Assembly (NCBI RefSeq): GCF_000359745.1
Contig: NZ_AQHN01000056.1
Location: forward strand, 372,001 to 436,000
Source: Rhizobium freirei PRF 81
GTDB taxonomy: Bacteria > Pseudomonadota > Alphaproteobacteria > Rhizobiales > Rhizobiaceae
Length of the DNA: 64,000 nucleotides
Reading direction: 5' to 3'
In this document: positions 10,169 to 18,898 of the stretch, piece by piece
Position numbering within the stretch: position 1 is the first letter of the stretch
Layout of the letters: each line of letters opens with the position of its first letter
The notes under the pieces: generated by a model
Told to the model about the DNA's origin: nothing
Seen by the model: the letters and a program-made list of their open reading frames with translations, nothing else
Database searches by the model: none
Program-made: the position numbers and the translations under genes

Positions 10169-10209
10169 CGCATTCCTTTATCGAAACAGCGCTCAGTCCG
10201 GTGATGGGA

Positions 10210-10665
10210 TCACTCAGCTTCCGGCGGGATGACGCCCTTGGTCAAGGTGAAACAACCATAGAAGCGGCGTTCACCCGTCTGGATCACGCAATAGGCATCC
10301 TTGGCGCGCTCGTAGAAGGCAAATCGCTCGACCGGCGACAGCGGCCAGTGCTTGCCCTCGGCCTTGTCGATCGCCGCCTGCACTTCGCGCTGGACCTGCG
10401 GCACCTCGTCTGGCGCACCCACAACTTCCATGCGCGTCGCCGCATCGTCGATGAAGCTATCGAGCGGCATCAGCGACAATATCGCGGCAACGGCATCGGC
10501 CGCCGGCACATTGTCGATGCGCAGCAGCTCACCCAAGACCGTCTGGCTCGCAATGGCCTCCGCGGGAAAATTCGTATCCACGACGACGAGCATGTCGCCA
10601 TGCCCCATCGATTTCAGCGCGTAGAGCACATCCGCATTCAACAGCGGCGAAATTCCCTTCAGCAT
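10210..10665 (-). CDS. fucU: RbsD/FucU-family sugar mutarotase
   Basis: This 151-residue protein has the full length of FucU, which interconverts sugar anomers (fucose, and in relatives ribose). The start MLKGISPLLNADVLYALKSMGHGD carries the conserved His of the active site (HGDMLVVVDTNFPAE), and the C-terminus contains the usual aromatic-rich end (FYGCFTLTKGVIPP). It lies 41 bp upstream of the SorC-type regulator on the same strand. Its substrate here is unknown. Next to polyol genes it may act on a ketose or pentose product rather than on fucose. Confidence 0.88.
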   Translation of the reverse strand: MLKGISPLLNADVLYALKSMGHGDMLVVVDTNFPAEAIASQTVLGELLRIDNVPAADAVAAILSLMPLDSFIDDAATRMEVVGAPDEVPQVQREVQAAIDKAEGKHWPLSPVERFAFYERAKDAYCVIQTGERRFYGCFTLTKGVIPPEAE

Positions 10666-10890
10666 GACCGAACAACCTCCAATGGCCTGTGGCGGCTATC
10701 CTGCGCCGCTTCGTTCTCCGCGCAAAGAAGTAACCACGGCACCCCAGTCTGTCCATAGGTGCCGGGAACGTTTCCGGCAAAGACGCCTCGGCTTGAAAGA
10801 CATATCTCCTCAAGGCCTATTTTGGCCGTTATTGACCCGATAGGTTCGTCGGCATTAACTGAAGCGCAGTCAACGGTTGAGAGGGCTAAG
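10666..10890. other. Divergent intergenic region (225 bp)
   Basis: This stretch separates fucU (minus strand) from the response-regulator gene (plus strand) and should hold both promoters. No clear repeat, RNA gene or convincing small ORF was seen. Frames crossing it are extensions of neighbouring genes. Confidence 0.5.
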
Positions 10891-11550
10891 GTGCGGATTC
10901 TCCTTGTGGAAGACGATGATACGATCGGCAGCGCCGTTCGCGACCATATCGCGGCAGATTCGCACGCCGTCGACTGGGTAAAAAATCTGGCCGATGCCGG
11001 CGAAGTTACCAGTGCCGTGAATTACGGCCTCGTCCTGCTCGACCTGCAGCTTCCGGACGGCAGCGGCATCGATTTTCTCAAGCGCCTGCGCCGCAAGCCT
11101 GACGAGACCCCCGTCATCATCCTCACCGCCCGCGACCAGATCTCCGATCGTATCGAGGGCTTGAACAGCGGCGCCGACGATTATCTCGTAAAGCCCTTCA
11201 GTCTCGGCGAGCTTACCGCCCGCATCCTGGCGGTCGCCCGGCGCTATATCGGCAGCCCGCAGCCGACCATCCGCTTTGCCGACCTCGAGATCGATCAGCC
11301 GCAGCGACGCGTCCGGCTGGAAGGCAAGGACATCGTACTGACGGGGCGCGAATGGGCCGTGCTCGACCTGCTTGTCGCCCGGCCGGGCGCGATCGTGTCG
11401 AAGGACAAGATCGAAGAAGCGCTCTACGCTTTCGGCTCCGAAATCGAGAGCAATACGGTCGAAGTCTATGTCAGCCGCCTGCGCAAGAAGATCGGCAAGG
11501 ACCGCATCCGGACGGCGCGCGGCGTCGGCTATAGCCTGGGTGACAAATGA
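10891..11550 (+). CDS. OmpR-family two-component response regulator
   Basis: This 219-residue regulator starts at a GTG (10891) preceded by GAGGG, giving MRILLVEDDDTIGSAV. The longer frame back to 10759 is not receiver-like. The receiver domain (about 1-115) shows the acidic triad (EDDD at 7-10), the phosphorylated Asp in LVLLDLQLPDGSG (near 51), the Thr in ILTARD and the Lys in LVKPFS. The C-terminal winged-helix DNA-binding domain (about 125-215) has the usual TGREWAVLDLL and VSRLRKKIG text. The stop overlaps the kinase start by 4 bp (ATGA), so the pair is translationally coupled. The class resembles QseB/TctD, but the signal is unknown. Confidence 0.93.
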   Translation: MRILLVEDDDTIGSAVRDHIAADSHAVDWVKNLADAGEVTSAVNYGLVLLDLQLPDGSGIDFLKRLRRKPDETPVIILTARDQISDRIEGLNSGADDYLVKPFSLGELTARILAVARRYIGSPQPTIRFADLEIDQPQRRVRLEGKDIVLTGREWAVLDLLVARPGAIVSKDKIEEALYAFGSEIESNTVEVYVSRLRKKIGKDRIRTARGVGYSLGDK

Positions 11551-12899
11551 CGAAGCCCAATGAGCCTAGCCGCGCCAGCATCACCTGGCGCCTGATCGCC
11601 GCGCTCACCGGGACCGTCGTGCTTTTCTGGCTGATTGCCGTCGGCATCGGCGTCTATGTCGTCCATAAGGAACTGTCCGAGACTTTCGACGGCGCGCTGC
11701 AGGAAACCGCGGAGCGGCTGATGCCTCTGGTGCTCGATGATCTCGGCAATCGCGACCATTCGGGCGATCCGCAAAGCCTGGAGCAGCTGAACAAGGGGCT
11801 GAACCGCGAATATCTGACCTATCAGGTGCTCGATGCGAACGGCAAGGTCATCCTGCATTCGCACGACGCTCCGCCAACGGCCTACGATGTGCCGCTGGCG
11901 CTCGGCTTCCACAACTCTGAGCGATATCGGATCTATACGGAATCGTCGGCTGACGGGACCATCTTCCTGCACGTCGCCGACGCCTTCAAGAATCGTCGCG
12001 AAGCCTCCCGCGAAAGCGGTGTCGCGCTGCTCTGGCCGTTGCTGGCCCTCATTCCCGCCAGCATCGTCGCCATCGGTCTTGTCGTCGGCCGGTCGCTGCG
12101 GCCGATCGACCGCCTGCGATCGCAGATCGCCACCAAGGACGGCGGCAATATGATGCCGCTGGATAGCGAGACTCTGCCGCGCGAGCTGCAGCCGATCGCC
12201 CGGTCCGTCAATCTCCTGCTCGACCGTCTTCGCCTCGCCTTGGAAGCCGAGCGCGAATTCTCCGCCAATAGCGCCCATGAACTGCGCACGCCGATTGCCG
12301 GCGCCCTCGCGCAGACCCAGCGCCTGCTGGCGGAATTGCCGCCGGGTCCGCTTGCCGAACGCGCCAGCCGCATCGAGACCTCGCTCTCCAATCTCGGCCG
12401 TCTGGCTGAAAAGCTGCTGCAGCTCTCCCGCGCCCAGGCCGGCATCGGCACCGGCGACAAGCCAATCGATCTGATCGCGGTCATCGAAACCGTGATCGGC
12501 GACTACGACCGCGACACGGGCACTGCCGGACGCGTCTTGCTGGAGAACGAGACGAAGGGAAAGCTGATCCGCAATATCGATATCGACGCCTTTGCCATCG
12601 TCATGCGCAACCTGATCGACAACGCATTGGTCCACGGACCGGTCGACGATGAAGTGACCGTCAGCATTGGCGATGGCACCGTCCGCGTCGTCAACGGCGG
12701 CCATGTGCTTTCGCAGGAGGAATTCGCCGGCCTGAAGAAACGCTTCTGGCGTGGCAGGACAAAGGCCGCCGGCTCAGGCCTCGGGCTTTCCATCGTCGAG
12801 CGTATCGTCAATCAGATCGGAGGGCGCATCGACCTCATATCGCCCGCCACAGGAAGACCTGATGGCTTCGAAGCGAGGATTACCCTGCCGCGCGGCTGA
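11547..12899 (+). CDS. Two-component sensor histidine kinase
   Basis: This 450-residue membrane kinase has a first transmembrane helix near 15-38, a periplasmic sensor of about 130 residues, a second helix near 160-180, a HAMP-like linker and the H-box SAHELRTPIAGALAQTQRL (His near 248). The ATPase domain holds an N-box (MRNLIDNALVHGP), an F-box (FWRGR) and a G-box (GSGLGLSIVERI). The architecture matches QseC/TctE kinases that pair with OmpR-type regulators. It overlaps the response regulator gene by 4 bp. The sensed signal cannot be inferred. Confidence 0.93.
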   Translation: MTKPNEPSRASITWRLIAALTGTVVLFWLIAVGIGVYVVHKELSETFDGALQETAERLMPLVLDDLGNRDHSGDPQSLEQLNKGLNREYLTYQVLDANGKVILHSHDAPPTAYDVPLALGFHNSERYRIYTESSADGTIFLHVADAFKNRREASRESGVALLWPLLALIPASIVAIGLVVGRSLRPIDRLRSQIATKDGGNMMPLDSETLPRELQPIARSVNLLLDRLRLALEAEREFSANSAHELRTPIAGALAQTQRLLAELPPGPLAERASRIETSLSNLGRLAEKLLQLSRAQAGIGTGDKPIDLIAVIETVIGDYDRDTGTAGRVLLENETKGKLIRNIDIDAFAIVMRNLIDNALVHGPVDDEVTVSIGDGTVRVVNGGHVLSQEEFAGLKKRFWRGRTKAAGSGLGLSIVERIVNQIGGRIDLISPATGRPDGFEARITLPRG

Positions 12900-12985
12900 T
12901 GCGGCGGGGCACCTCGAGGATTGGTCTTGCAAAGACCGGCAAAGGGTGCGAGCAAGTGCCGCATGTTTCCTGCAGGTCTGTATTC

Positions 12986-13912
12986 ATGATCGTTTCCTTC
13001 GACATCGGCGGTAGCGCCATCAAGGGCGGAATCGCCCGCTCCATGACGGATATTCTGCCGCTGGCCCGGCGCCCGACCCCCAGGCATGATTTTGCGGAAT
13101 TCGTCGCAGTCCTGCGCGAAGTGATCGCCGAAGCCGGCGGGAAGCCGACCTGCCTCTCCTTTTCCATTGCCGGCGTGGTGGACCCCGACACGCAGGCGCT
13201 GACCTGCGCCAACATACGCTGTATTGATGGCCGGCATCTTGCGGCCGATCTGGAAGCGGAACTCGGCTACCCGGTACTGATCGCCAACGACGCCGATTGC
13301 TTCGCCATGGCGGAAGCCATGTCCGGCGCCGGCCGCGGCCATCGCATCGTCTTCGGCGCCATTCTCGGCACCGGCGTCGGCGGCGGCCTGGTGGCGGACG
13401 GACGCTTGGTCAACGCTGCCGGCGGCTTTGCCGGCGAATGGGGTCATGGGCCGATCATCGCGTCCTTCGCCGGCGATCCGCCGGCCGCCATCCCCGCCTA
13501 TCCCTGCGGCTGCGGCCAGAAGGGTTGCGTCGACACAGTCGGCGGCGCCCGTGGCATCGAGCGCCTGCACAAGACGCTGTACGGTGCCGAATTGTCGAGC
13601 GAAGAGATCATCGACCGGTGGCTGAAGGACGACACGCAGGCGCAGCGCACGATCGACGTCATGATCGATCTGGTCGCCTCACCGCTTGCGCTTACGGTCA
13701 ACATAACAGGCGCGACCATCGTTCCGGTCGGAGGCGGCCTTTCCAACGTCGAACCGCTTCTGGCACGGCTGGACCAGGCGGTACGCGCCCGCATCCTGCG
13801 CAAATTCGGCCGGCCGTTGGTGGTCCCAAGCCAATGCAAGCTTGAGCCGGGGCTGATCGGCGCCGCCCTGCTGGGGCTGCAATATGCGGAAGAACACCAT
13901 CATGCTGCTTGA
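12986..13912 (+). CDS. ROK-family sugar kinase (N-acetylmannosamine/glucose kinase-like)
   Basis: This 308-residue ROK kinase begins MIVSFDIGGSAIKGGIA, the phosphate-binding loop of the ASKHA fold. The ATG at 12986 is used rather than the longer frame at 12899 because this loop must be at the N-terminus. The catalytic segment is VLIANDADCFAMAEA, followed by LGTGVGGGLV and the zinc-binding motif CGCGQKGCVDT (about 172-182). A regulator-type HTH is absent, so it is a kinase and not a repressor. NanK/NagK-type hexosamine phosphorylation is likely but not proven. Its last 11 bases overlap the cutC reading frame. Confidence 0.88.
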   Translation: MIVSFDIGGSAIKGGIARSMTDILPLARRPTPRHDFAEFVAVLREVIAEAGGKPTCLSFSIAGVVDPDTQALTCANIRCIDGRHLAADLEAELGYPVLIANDADCFAMAEAMSGAGRGHRIVFGAILGTGVGGGLVADGRLVNAAGGFAGEWGHGPIIASFAGDPPAAIPAYPCGCGQKGCVDTVGGARGIERLHKTLYGAELSSEEIIDRWLKDDTQAQRTIDVMIDLVASPLALTVNITGATIVPVGGGLSNVEPLLARLDQAVRARILRKFGRPLVVPSQCKLEPGLIGAALLGLQYAEEHHHAA

Positions 13913-14612
13913 GATCTGCGTCGACGATATTTCCGGCCTCAAGACCGCCATCGCGGGTGGCGCCGATCGCATCGAGCTCTGCAGCGCGCTATCCGTCGGT
14001 GGCCTCACTCCGAGCGCTGGGCTGATAGAGGCGGCGGCGGGCATGCCCGTTCCTTCCTATGCCATGATCCGCCCGCGCGCCGGCAGCTTCGTCTATTCTG
14101 CCGACGAGCTCGACGTCATGAAGCGCGATATCGACATGGCGCGCGATGCCGGACTGCCGGGCGTCGTATTCGGCGCTTCGCTGCCCGACGGACGGCTCGA
14201 TTTCAATGCGCTGGCCGCACTGGCAGCCCACGCCGGAACACTTGGCAAGACGCTGCACCGCGCCTTCGACCTCGTCCCGGATATCGGCGAGGCCGTCGAA
14301 ATGGCCGTCTCCCTTGGCTTCGAACGCATCCTGACATCGGGTGGCGCAAAAACCAGTGCGGAAGGCATCGCAACGCTGGAGCGGGTGATCGCCATTGCGG
14401 CCGGCCGTATTTCCATCATGCCAGGCGCAGGCGTCACGCTCGCGACGATCGGTCAGCTATGGCCGCGATTGCCGATCAGCGAAATCCACTCCTCCTGTTC
14501 CGTGGCGGCAAGCGAGACCGATGAACGGCTGCTCGCCCTCGGATTTTCGGCACCGTCGGCTCGTCGCACCGATGCAGCGACCGTCAAAGCGCTCAAGGCC
14601 TATTTCGCCTAG
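13902..14612 (+). CDS. cutC: CutC-family TIM-barrel protein
   Basis: This 236-residue CutC protein begins MLLEICVDDISGLKTAI. The family text GGADRIELCSALSVGGLTPS and MIRPRAGSFVYSADE follows. The ATG at 13902 has GGAAGA 8 bp upstream, which makes it better than the in-frame ATG at 13884. CutC was named for copper homeostasis in E. coli, but a direct copper role is disputed and its barrel resembles enzymes. Translational coupling to a ROK sugar kinase points to a sugar-related role here (inference). Confidence 0.92.
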   Translation: MLLEICVDDISGLKTAIAGGADRIELCSALSVGGLTPSAGLIEAAAGMPVPSYAMIRPRAGSFVYSADELDVMKRDIDMARDAGLPGVVFGASLPDGRLDFNALAALAAHAGTLGKTLHRAFDLVPDIGEAVEMAVSLGFERILTSGGAKTSAEGIATLERVIAIAAGRISIMPGAGVTLATIGQLWPRLPISEIHSSCSVAASETDERLLALGFSAPSARRTDAATVKALKAYFA

Positions 14613-14853
14613 AGCTCTTCGGCCCTCTACTGAAACTCAGAGCCGCTCCAGCCCGTTGTTTTCACGCAATTCCGGGCTAAGGGCTGCCGCGTGCCTTTCC
14701 CAGAGTTGCTGCAAGCAACGCCATGAATTGACAAAGAAACATTAGAATGATCAATCGTTCATAAACGCATATGCTGTAGGCATGGGCGAGCTGTGCAACA
14801 TGCAATCGTTGCAGCAAGGCGAATTTCCTCGGGAGCAGCTGTAGATCTCAATC

Positions 14854-15753
14854 ATGTCGGTGGCGCCACCTCGCAAGAAAAGCTGGGCTGTGTTCTGGGT
14901 TGCCGCTGTCGTCATCGGCTCGATCATCTTGGCGACCGCGCTGCTTGCCAACGACATGCGCAACCTGAGAGCGCTGGACCGCCGCTATCATCTCAACCTG
15001 TTCCCCAAGTCTGAGCAGCGGCCCCCGCCGGCACCGGCGCAAAGCGCTGGAAACTCGGTCCCGCCACCCGCCGGAGCTGCTTCAAGCACCGTAGTCGGAA
15101 ACAAGACCGCGGCGCCGGCCGGCGCCGCCGTGCGCAGCGCTCGGGCACCGGCCAAGGCAGCAGCCGCCAAATCATCCCCGGACAGAACTTCGCACCTGTT
15201 CGATCCCCCGGTCGATGCGCTGCGCAGCGCCTTCGTGCGAAGCTGGCGGATATCTGGCCAGAACCTTTGCGCCGATCTGGTGAAGTTCGGCCTTTCCGTC
15301 GGCGAATGGCGGCCAAGCGAACTGGGCGGCGGCACCTCGGAATGCAGCTATGCCGTCCAGAAGGGCGCCTATGGCGATCCGAAGGCAGCTTCCTTCTTCA
15401 TCATCGTCCGCGGCAAGCCGACCGGTGAGCTCGACACCATCCGCATCAAGGTGATCATGCCCGACAACGCCGACGGCAAAGCCATCGCCAGCACTTTCGT
15501 CGATACCGTCGTGCTCTTGCTCAACGAGACGCACTGGCTGGATTTTCAAACTGCGTTGGATGCGATCGGCACCTTGCAGGATGTGACGCTGCAGGCCTTC
15601 GGCGCCAAGCTCAGCTTCTTCAAGGAATTCCAGGGCAACAATAATTTCAATCTTCAGCTGGAGCTGAGAAGAACCGCGCCGGAACAGATCCGAACGGCGA
15701 CCGTTTTCGACAAGGCGCGCTGGACGCTGCGTTCTCCCCTGTCGATCAACTAG
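14854..15753 (+). CDS. Uncharacterised membrane-anchored protein
   Basis: I do not recognise a characterised family. The 299 residues comprise a basic N-terminus (PPRKKS), one transmembrane helix (about 10-33), a proline/alanine-rich low-complexity linker (about 50-110, repeated AP and AA runs) and a globular domain (about 115-299) with two cysteines (in NLCADL and TSECSY). The layout suggests an inner-membrane anchor with the domain in the periplasm. It stands alone between cutC and a DHA2 exporter. The ATG follows GGGAG only at some distance. The 241 bp before it show no other feature beyond AT-richer promoter-like sequence. Confidence 0.75.
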   Translation: MSVAPPRKKSWAVFWVAAVVIGSIILATALLANDMRNLRALDRRYHLNLFPKSEQRPPPAPAQSAGNSVPPPAGAASSTVVGNKTAAPAGAAVRSARAPAKAAAAKSSPDRTSHLFDPPVDALRSAFVRSWRISGQNLCADLVKFGLSVGEWRPSELGGGTSECSYAVQKGAYGDPKAASFFIIVRGKPTGELDTIRIKVIMPDNADGKAIASTFVDTVVLLLNETHWLDFQTALDAIGTLQDVTLQAFGAKLSFFKEFQGNNNFNLQLELRRTAPEQIRTATVFDKARWTLRSPLSIN

Positions 15754-15881
15754 GGCACGGGACGCGCACGGCATCTGGCGAACCTGGCCGGTCCGGTTTT
15801 CGTTGCACTGCGCCATGGATAATGGTCATATCATTAGGAAACGCCTGCTCCCCCTCAGGCGGTGGAAAGCTATTATATTTT

Positions 15882-17333
15882 ATGGACTCGCCTGATCTCA
15901 ATCCGCAGGGCCAGACTTTCGCGGTCGAACGCGATCCCAGCCTGCGCTACATCATCCCTGCCGTCGTTGCCGTGGCCTTCCTGATGGAACAGCTCGATTC
16001 GACCATTCTCATCACCGCCGTTCCCGATATCGCCAGGAGCCTCGCTACCACCCCGGTGCGCATGAACCTGGCGGTGACGACCTATATCCTGTCGCTGGCA
16101 ATGTTCATCCCGGTGAGCGGCTGGTTCGCGGATCGCTTCGGCACGCGTCGCATCTTCGCCCTCGCGCTCTTCGTCTTCACGCTCGGCTCGATCCTCTGCG
16201 GCCTGGCGACCAGCCTGCCCATGCTGATCGCAACGCGGGCGCTGCAGGGCTTCGGCGGTGCGATGATGACGCCGGTCGGCCGCCTCATACTCATCCGCAG
16301 TTTCCCGCGCAGCCAGCTGGTAACGGCGATGACCTATATGACCCTGCCCGCCGTCATCGGGCCGGTGATCGGACCGCTGCTTGGCGGGTTCCTGACCACC
16401 TATCTTTCCTGGCGCTGGATCTTCTGGGTGAACCTGCCTTTCGGGCTGATCGGCATGGCCATGGCGCTGCGCTACGTCGAAGACACTGAACGCGACGAGA
16501 CGATCAAGTTCGATTTTCGCGGCTTCGTCATGGTCGGCGTCGGCTGCGTGCTGCTACAGTACGGGATCGAGAATATCGGGCGTCCCACAATTTCCGTCTG
16601 GGCCATATTCCTCGTCCTCGCCGCAGCCGGACTGCTGCTCGTCGGCTTCGTCCGCTATGCGAGGACGGCCGAAGCGCCGGCCGTGGACCTCACCCTGTTC
16701 AAGCTACGCACGTTCCGCATCGGCACGCTTGCCGGCGGCATCTGCCGCGTCGGGCTGAACGGCGTTCCCTTCCTGCTGCCGCTGATGCTGCAGGTCGGCT
16801 TCGGCCTGAGCCCGATCGTCTCGGGTACTCTGACCTTCGTCAGCGCCCTGAGTGCGCTTGTCGTCCGCCCCATATCGGTGAAACTGCTGAAACTCTACGG
16901 CTTCGACCGCATGTTGACCTGGAGCGCGGTGTTCGGCGCTACCGTCGTGGCCGGCTTCGCCCTGATCACGCCCGATACGCCGCACTGGTTCGTCATTCTC
17001 TATGTCTTCATCTTCGGGCTGGCGCGCGCGGCGCAGTTCATGACCTCCAACACCCTGTCATATTCCGAGACGCCGGCCGCACAGCTGAGCCGCGCAACCA
17101 GCCTCGGAGGCGTCCTGCAGCAGTTGAGCGTCAGCTTCGGCGTCTCCGTCGCCGCCATGCTGCTCGGTCTGGTCACGCTCGATGGATCGTCGCTGACGCC
17201 GGAGAAATTCCATATCGTGTTTCTGCTGATGGCGGTGATCCCGCTGTGCGGCATCCCCGGCTTCCTCAGGCTGCAGCCGGAAGACGGCATGCAGGTGAGC
17301 GGCCACCGGCGCCAGTCGGCACAATCCTCGTAG
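15882..17333 (+). CDS. DHA2-family MFS drug exporter (EmrB-like)
   Basis: This 483-residue inner-membrane antiporter is rich in hydrophobic helices (about 14, as in the DHA2 group). Motif A-like text GWFADRFGTRRIF lies near 70-82 and the motif C region TLPAVIGPVIGPLLGGFL near 145-162, typical of proton-driven drug export. The ATG at 15882 gives MDSPDLNPQGQ before the first helix. An upstream in-frame start at 15822 would add 20 residues of unlikely sequence. There is no adjacent EmrA-type adaptor or regulator gene, and the substrate is unknown. It converges on spoVR. Confidence 0.88.
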   Translation: MDSPDLNPQGQTFAVERDPSLRYIIPAVVAVAFLMEQLDSTILITAVPDIARSLATTPVRMNLAVTTYILSLAMFIPVSGWFADRFGTRRIFALALFVFTLGSILCGLATSLPMLIATRALQGFGGAMMTPVGRLILIRSFPRSQLVTAMTYMTLPAVIGPVIGPLLGGFLTTYLSWRWIFWVNLPFGLIGMAMALRYVEDTERDETIKFDFRGFVMVGVGCVLLQYGIENIGRPTISVWAIFLVLAAAGLLLVGFVRYARTAEAPAVDLTLFKLRTFRIGTLAGGICRVGLNGVPFLLPLMLQVGFGLSPIVSGTLTFVSALSALVVRPISVKLLKLYGFDRMLTWSAVFGATVVAGFALITPDTPHWFVILYVFIFGLARAAQFMTSNTLSYSETPAAQLSRATSLGGVLQQLSVSFGVSVAAMLLGLVTLDGSSLTPEKFHIVFLLMAVIPLCGIPGFLRLQPEDGMQVSGHRRQSAQSS

Positions 17334-17347
17334 TCGATCCCGGCGCC

Positions 17348-18898
17348 TTATGCCGCAAGTGCGGACGCGCGGGGATGGACCAGATGGTCGCGAAGCACCG
17401 TACCGGAGCGGTCGACCTCCTGCATCAGTACATCGTAGCTCCAGAGATCGGCCAGGTGCTGCAATACGCGCTTGGCGTCCATATCCTCGAGCAGCGCACC
17501 GTTCAGCACCGTATGCTTGAGCAAGAGCCGCCTATCGCCCGCCAGATCGACGTCGACGATCTCGATATGTGGATCGATCCAGCCGACATCATATTGCCGC
17601 GCAAGCTCCCGGCGGATGCGCCGATAGCCGCGTTCGTCATGGATAGCAGCGACCCTCAGCCCCTCTTCCTCCTCCGGATCGTCGGTGAGCTGGAACATCC
17701 GCATCTTGCGCATCAGATGTGGGCTCAAAAACTGCGATACGAAACTCTCGTCGCGATAATTGGCCCAGAGATCGCGCAGCACCGCCATGGTGTCGCCGGT
17801 GCCGGCAATCTCTGGGAACCACTGACGATCCTCGTCCTTCGGCCTCGTCACGATGCGCTCGATATCCTGCATCATGGCAAAGCCGATCGCATAGGGGTTG
17901 AGACCGGAATAGCGCTGGTCGTTGAAGGTCGGCTGGAAAACCACGTTGGTATGCGATTTCAGGAATTCCAGGAAATCGCCGTCGCTGATGCCGCCGAGCT
18001 CGTGCAGCCTCGTCATGATCCGATAATGCACGTAGGTCGCCGTGCCCTCGTTCATTACCTTGGTCTGGCTCTGAGGATAGAAATATTGCGCGACATGCCG
18101 CACGATGCGGATGATCTCACGCTGCCACGATTTCAGCCTCGGCGCCATTTTTTCCAGGAAGTAGAGGATGTTTTCCTGCGGCAGACCCGCCAGGGAGCGC
18201 CGGCGCTCCAGATCGAGATCGGGCATCTTCTTGCCGGCTCCGACCGGAATCGTACGCCAGAGATCGTTGAAAATCTTCTCGTCATATTCGCGCCGCTCGC
18301 GCTCGCGCTTTTCCTCGTCGCGCAGGTCCGGCGTCTTCTTGCCGGCATAGCGATGGACGCCGTGCGACATCAGCGCATGCGCCGCATCGAGCGTGCGCTC
18401 GACGGCGGCATGACCATAGCGCTCCTCGCAGCGCGCGATATAGCTCTTGGCGAAATTGAGGTAGTCGAGAATGCCTTCGGCATCCGTCCAGAGCTTGAAG
18501 AGATAGTTGTTCTTAAAGAAGTGATTATGACCGAAGGCGGCATGCGCGATGACGAGCGCCTGCATCGTCGCCGTGTTCTCCTCCATCAGGTAGGAGATGC
18601 AGGGCGAGCTGTTGATGACGATTTCGTAGGCAAGCCCGCGCAGCCCCTTGCGATAGAAGGCTTCGTGATGGGCGAAATGCTTGCCGAAGGACCAGTGCTT
18701 GTAGAAGAGAGGCATGCCGATCGAGGAATAGACGTCAAGCATCTGCTCGGCGGTGATGATCTCGATCTGGTTGGGATAAACGTCGAGACCGAGCTCGCCG
18801 ATGGCGATCTTCTCGCAGGCATCGTGGATTCGCTGGATGGTGGCGAAATCCCAGTCCGCACCCACAAAGAGCCGTTCCATCGATGCATCTGCCATCAT
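17348..18898 (-). CDS. SpoVR family protein (YcgB)
   Basis: This 516-residue protein has the length and composition of the SpoVR/YcgB family, with the conserved ERLFVGADWDFATIQRIHD at the N-terminus and MNEGTATYVHYRIM in the middle. The biochemical function is unknown. The gene overlaps the yeaH stop by 1 bp (TGATG), so translation is coupled. It is the third gene of the prkA-yeaH-spoVR operon, widespread in proteobacteria and tied to stationary-phase and nitrogen-stress responses in enterobacteria. The name refers to a Bacillus cortex-formation protein. Rhizobia do not sporulate, so that role does not apply. Confidence 0.93.
   Translation of the reverse strand: MMADASMERLFVGADWDFATIQRIHDACEKIAIGELGLDVYPNQIEIITAEQMLDVYSSIGMPLFYKHWSFGKHFAHHEAFYRKGLRGLAYEIVINSSPCISYLMEENTATMQALVIAHAAFGHNHFFKNNYLFKLWTDAEGILDYLNFAKSYIARCEERYGHAAVERTLDAAHALMSHGVHRYAGKKTPDLRDEEKRERERREYDEKIFNDLWRTIPVGAGKKMPDLDLERRRSLAGLPQENILYFLEKMAPRLKSWQREIIRIVRHVAQYFYPQSQTKVMNEGTATYVHYRIMTRLHELGGISDGDFLEFLKSHTNVVFQPTFNDQRYSGLNPYAIGFAMMQDIERIVTRPKDEDRQWFPEIAGTGDTMAVLRDLWANYRDESFVSQFLSPHLMRKMRMFQLTDDPEEEEGLRVAAIHDERGYRRIRRELARQYDVGWIDPHIEIVDVDLAGDRRLLLKHTVLNGALLEDMDAKRVLQHLADLWSYDVLMQEVDRSGTVLRDHLVHPRASALAA

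Noticed and set aside
10759..10890. Longer N-terminus of the response regulator
   Set aside because: The extra 44 residues do not fit a receiver domain. The GTG at 10891 starts exactly at MRILLVEDD.
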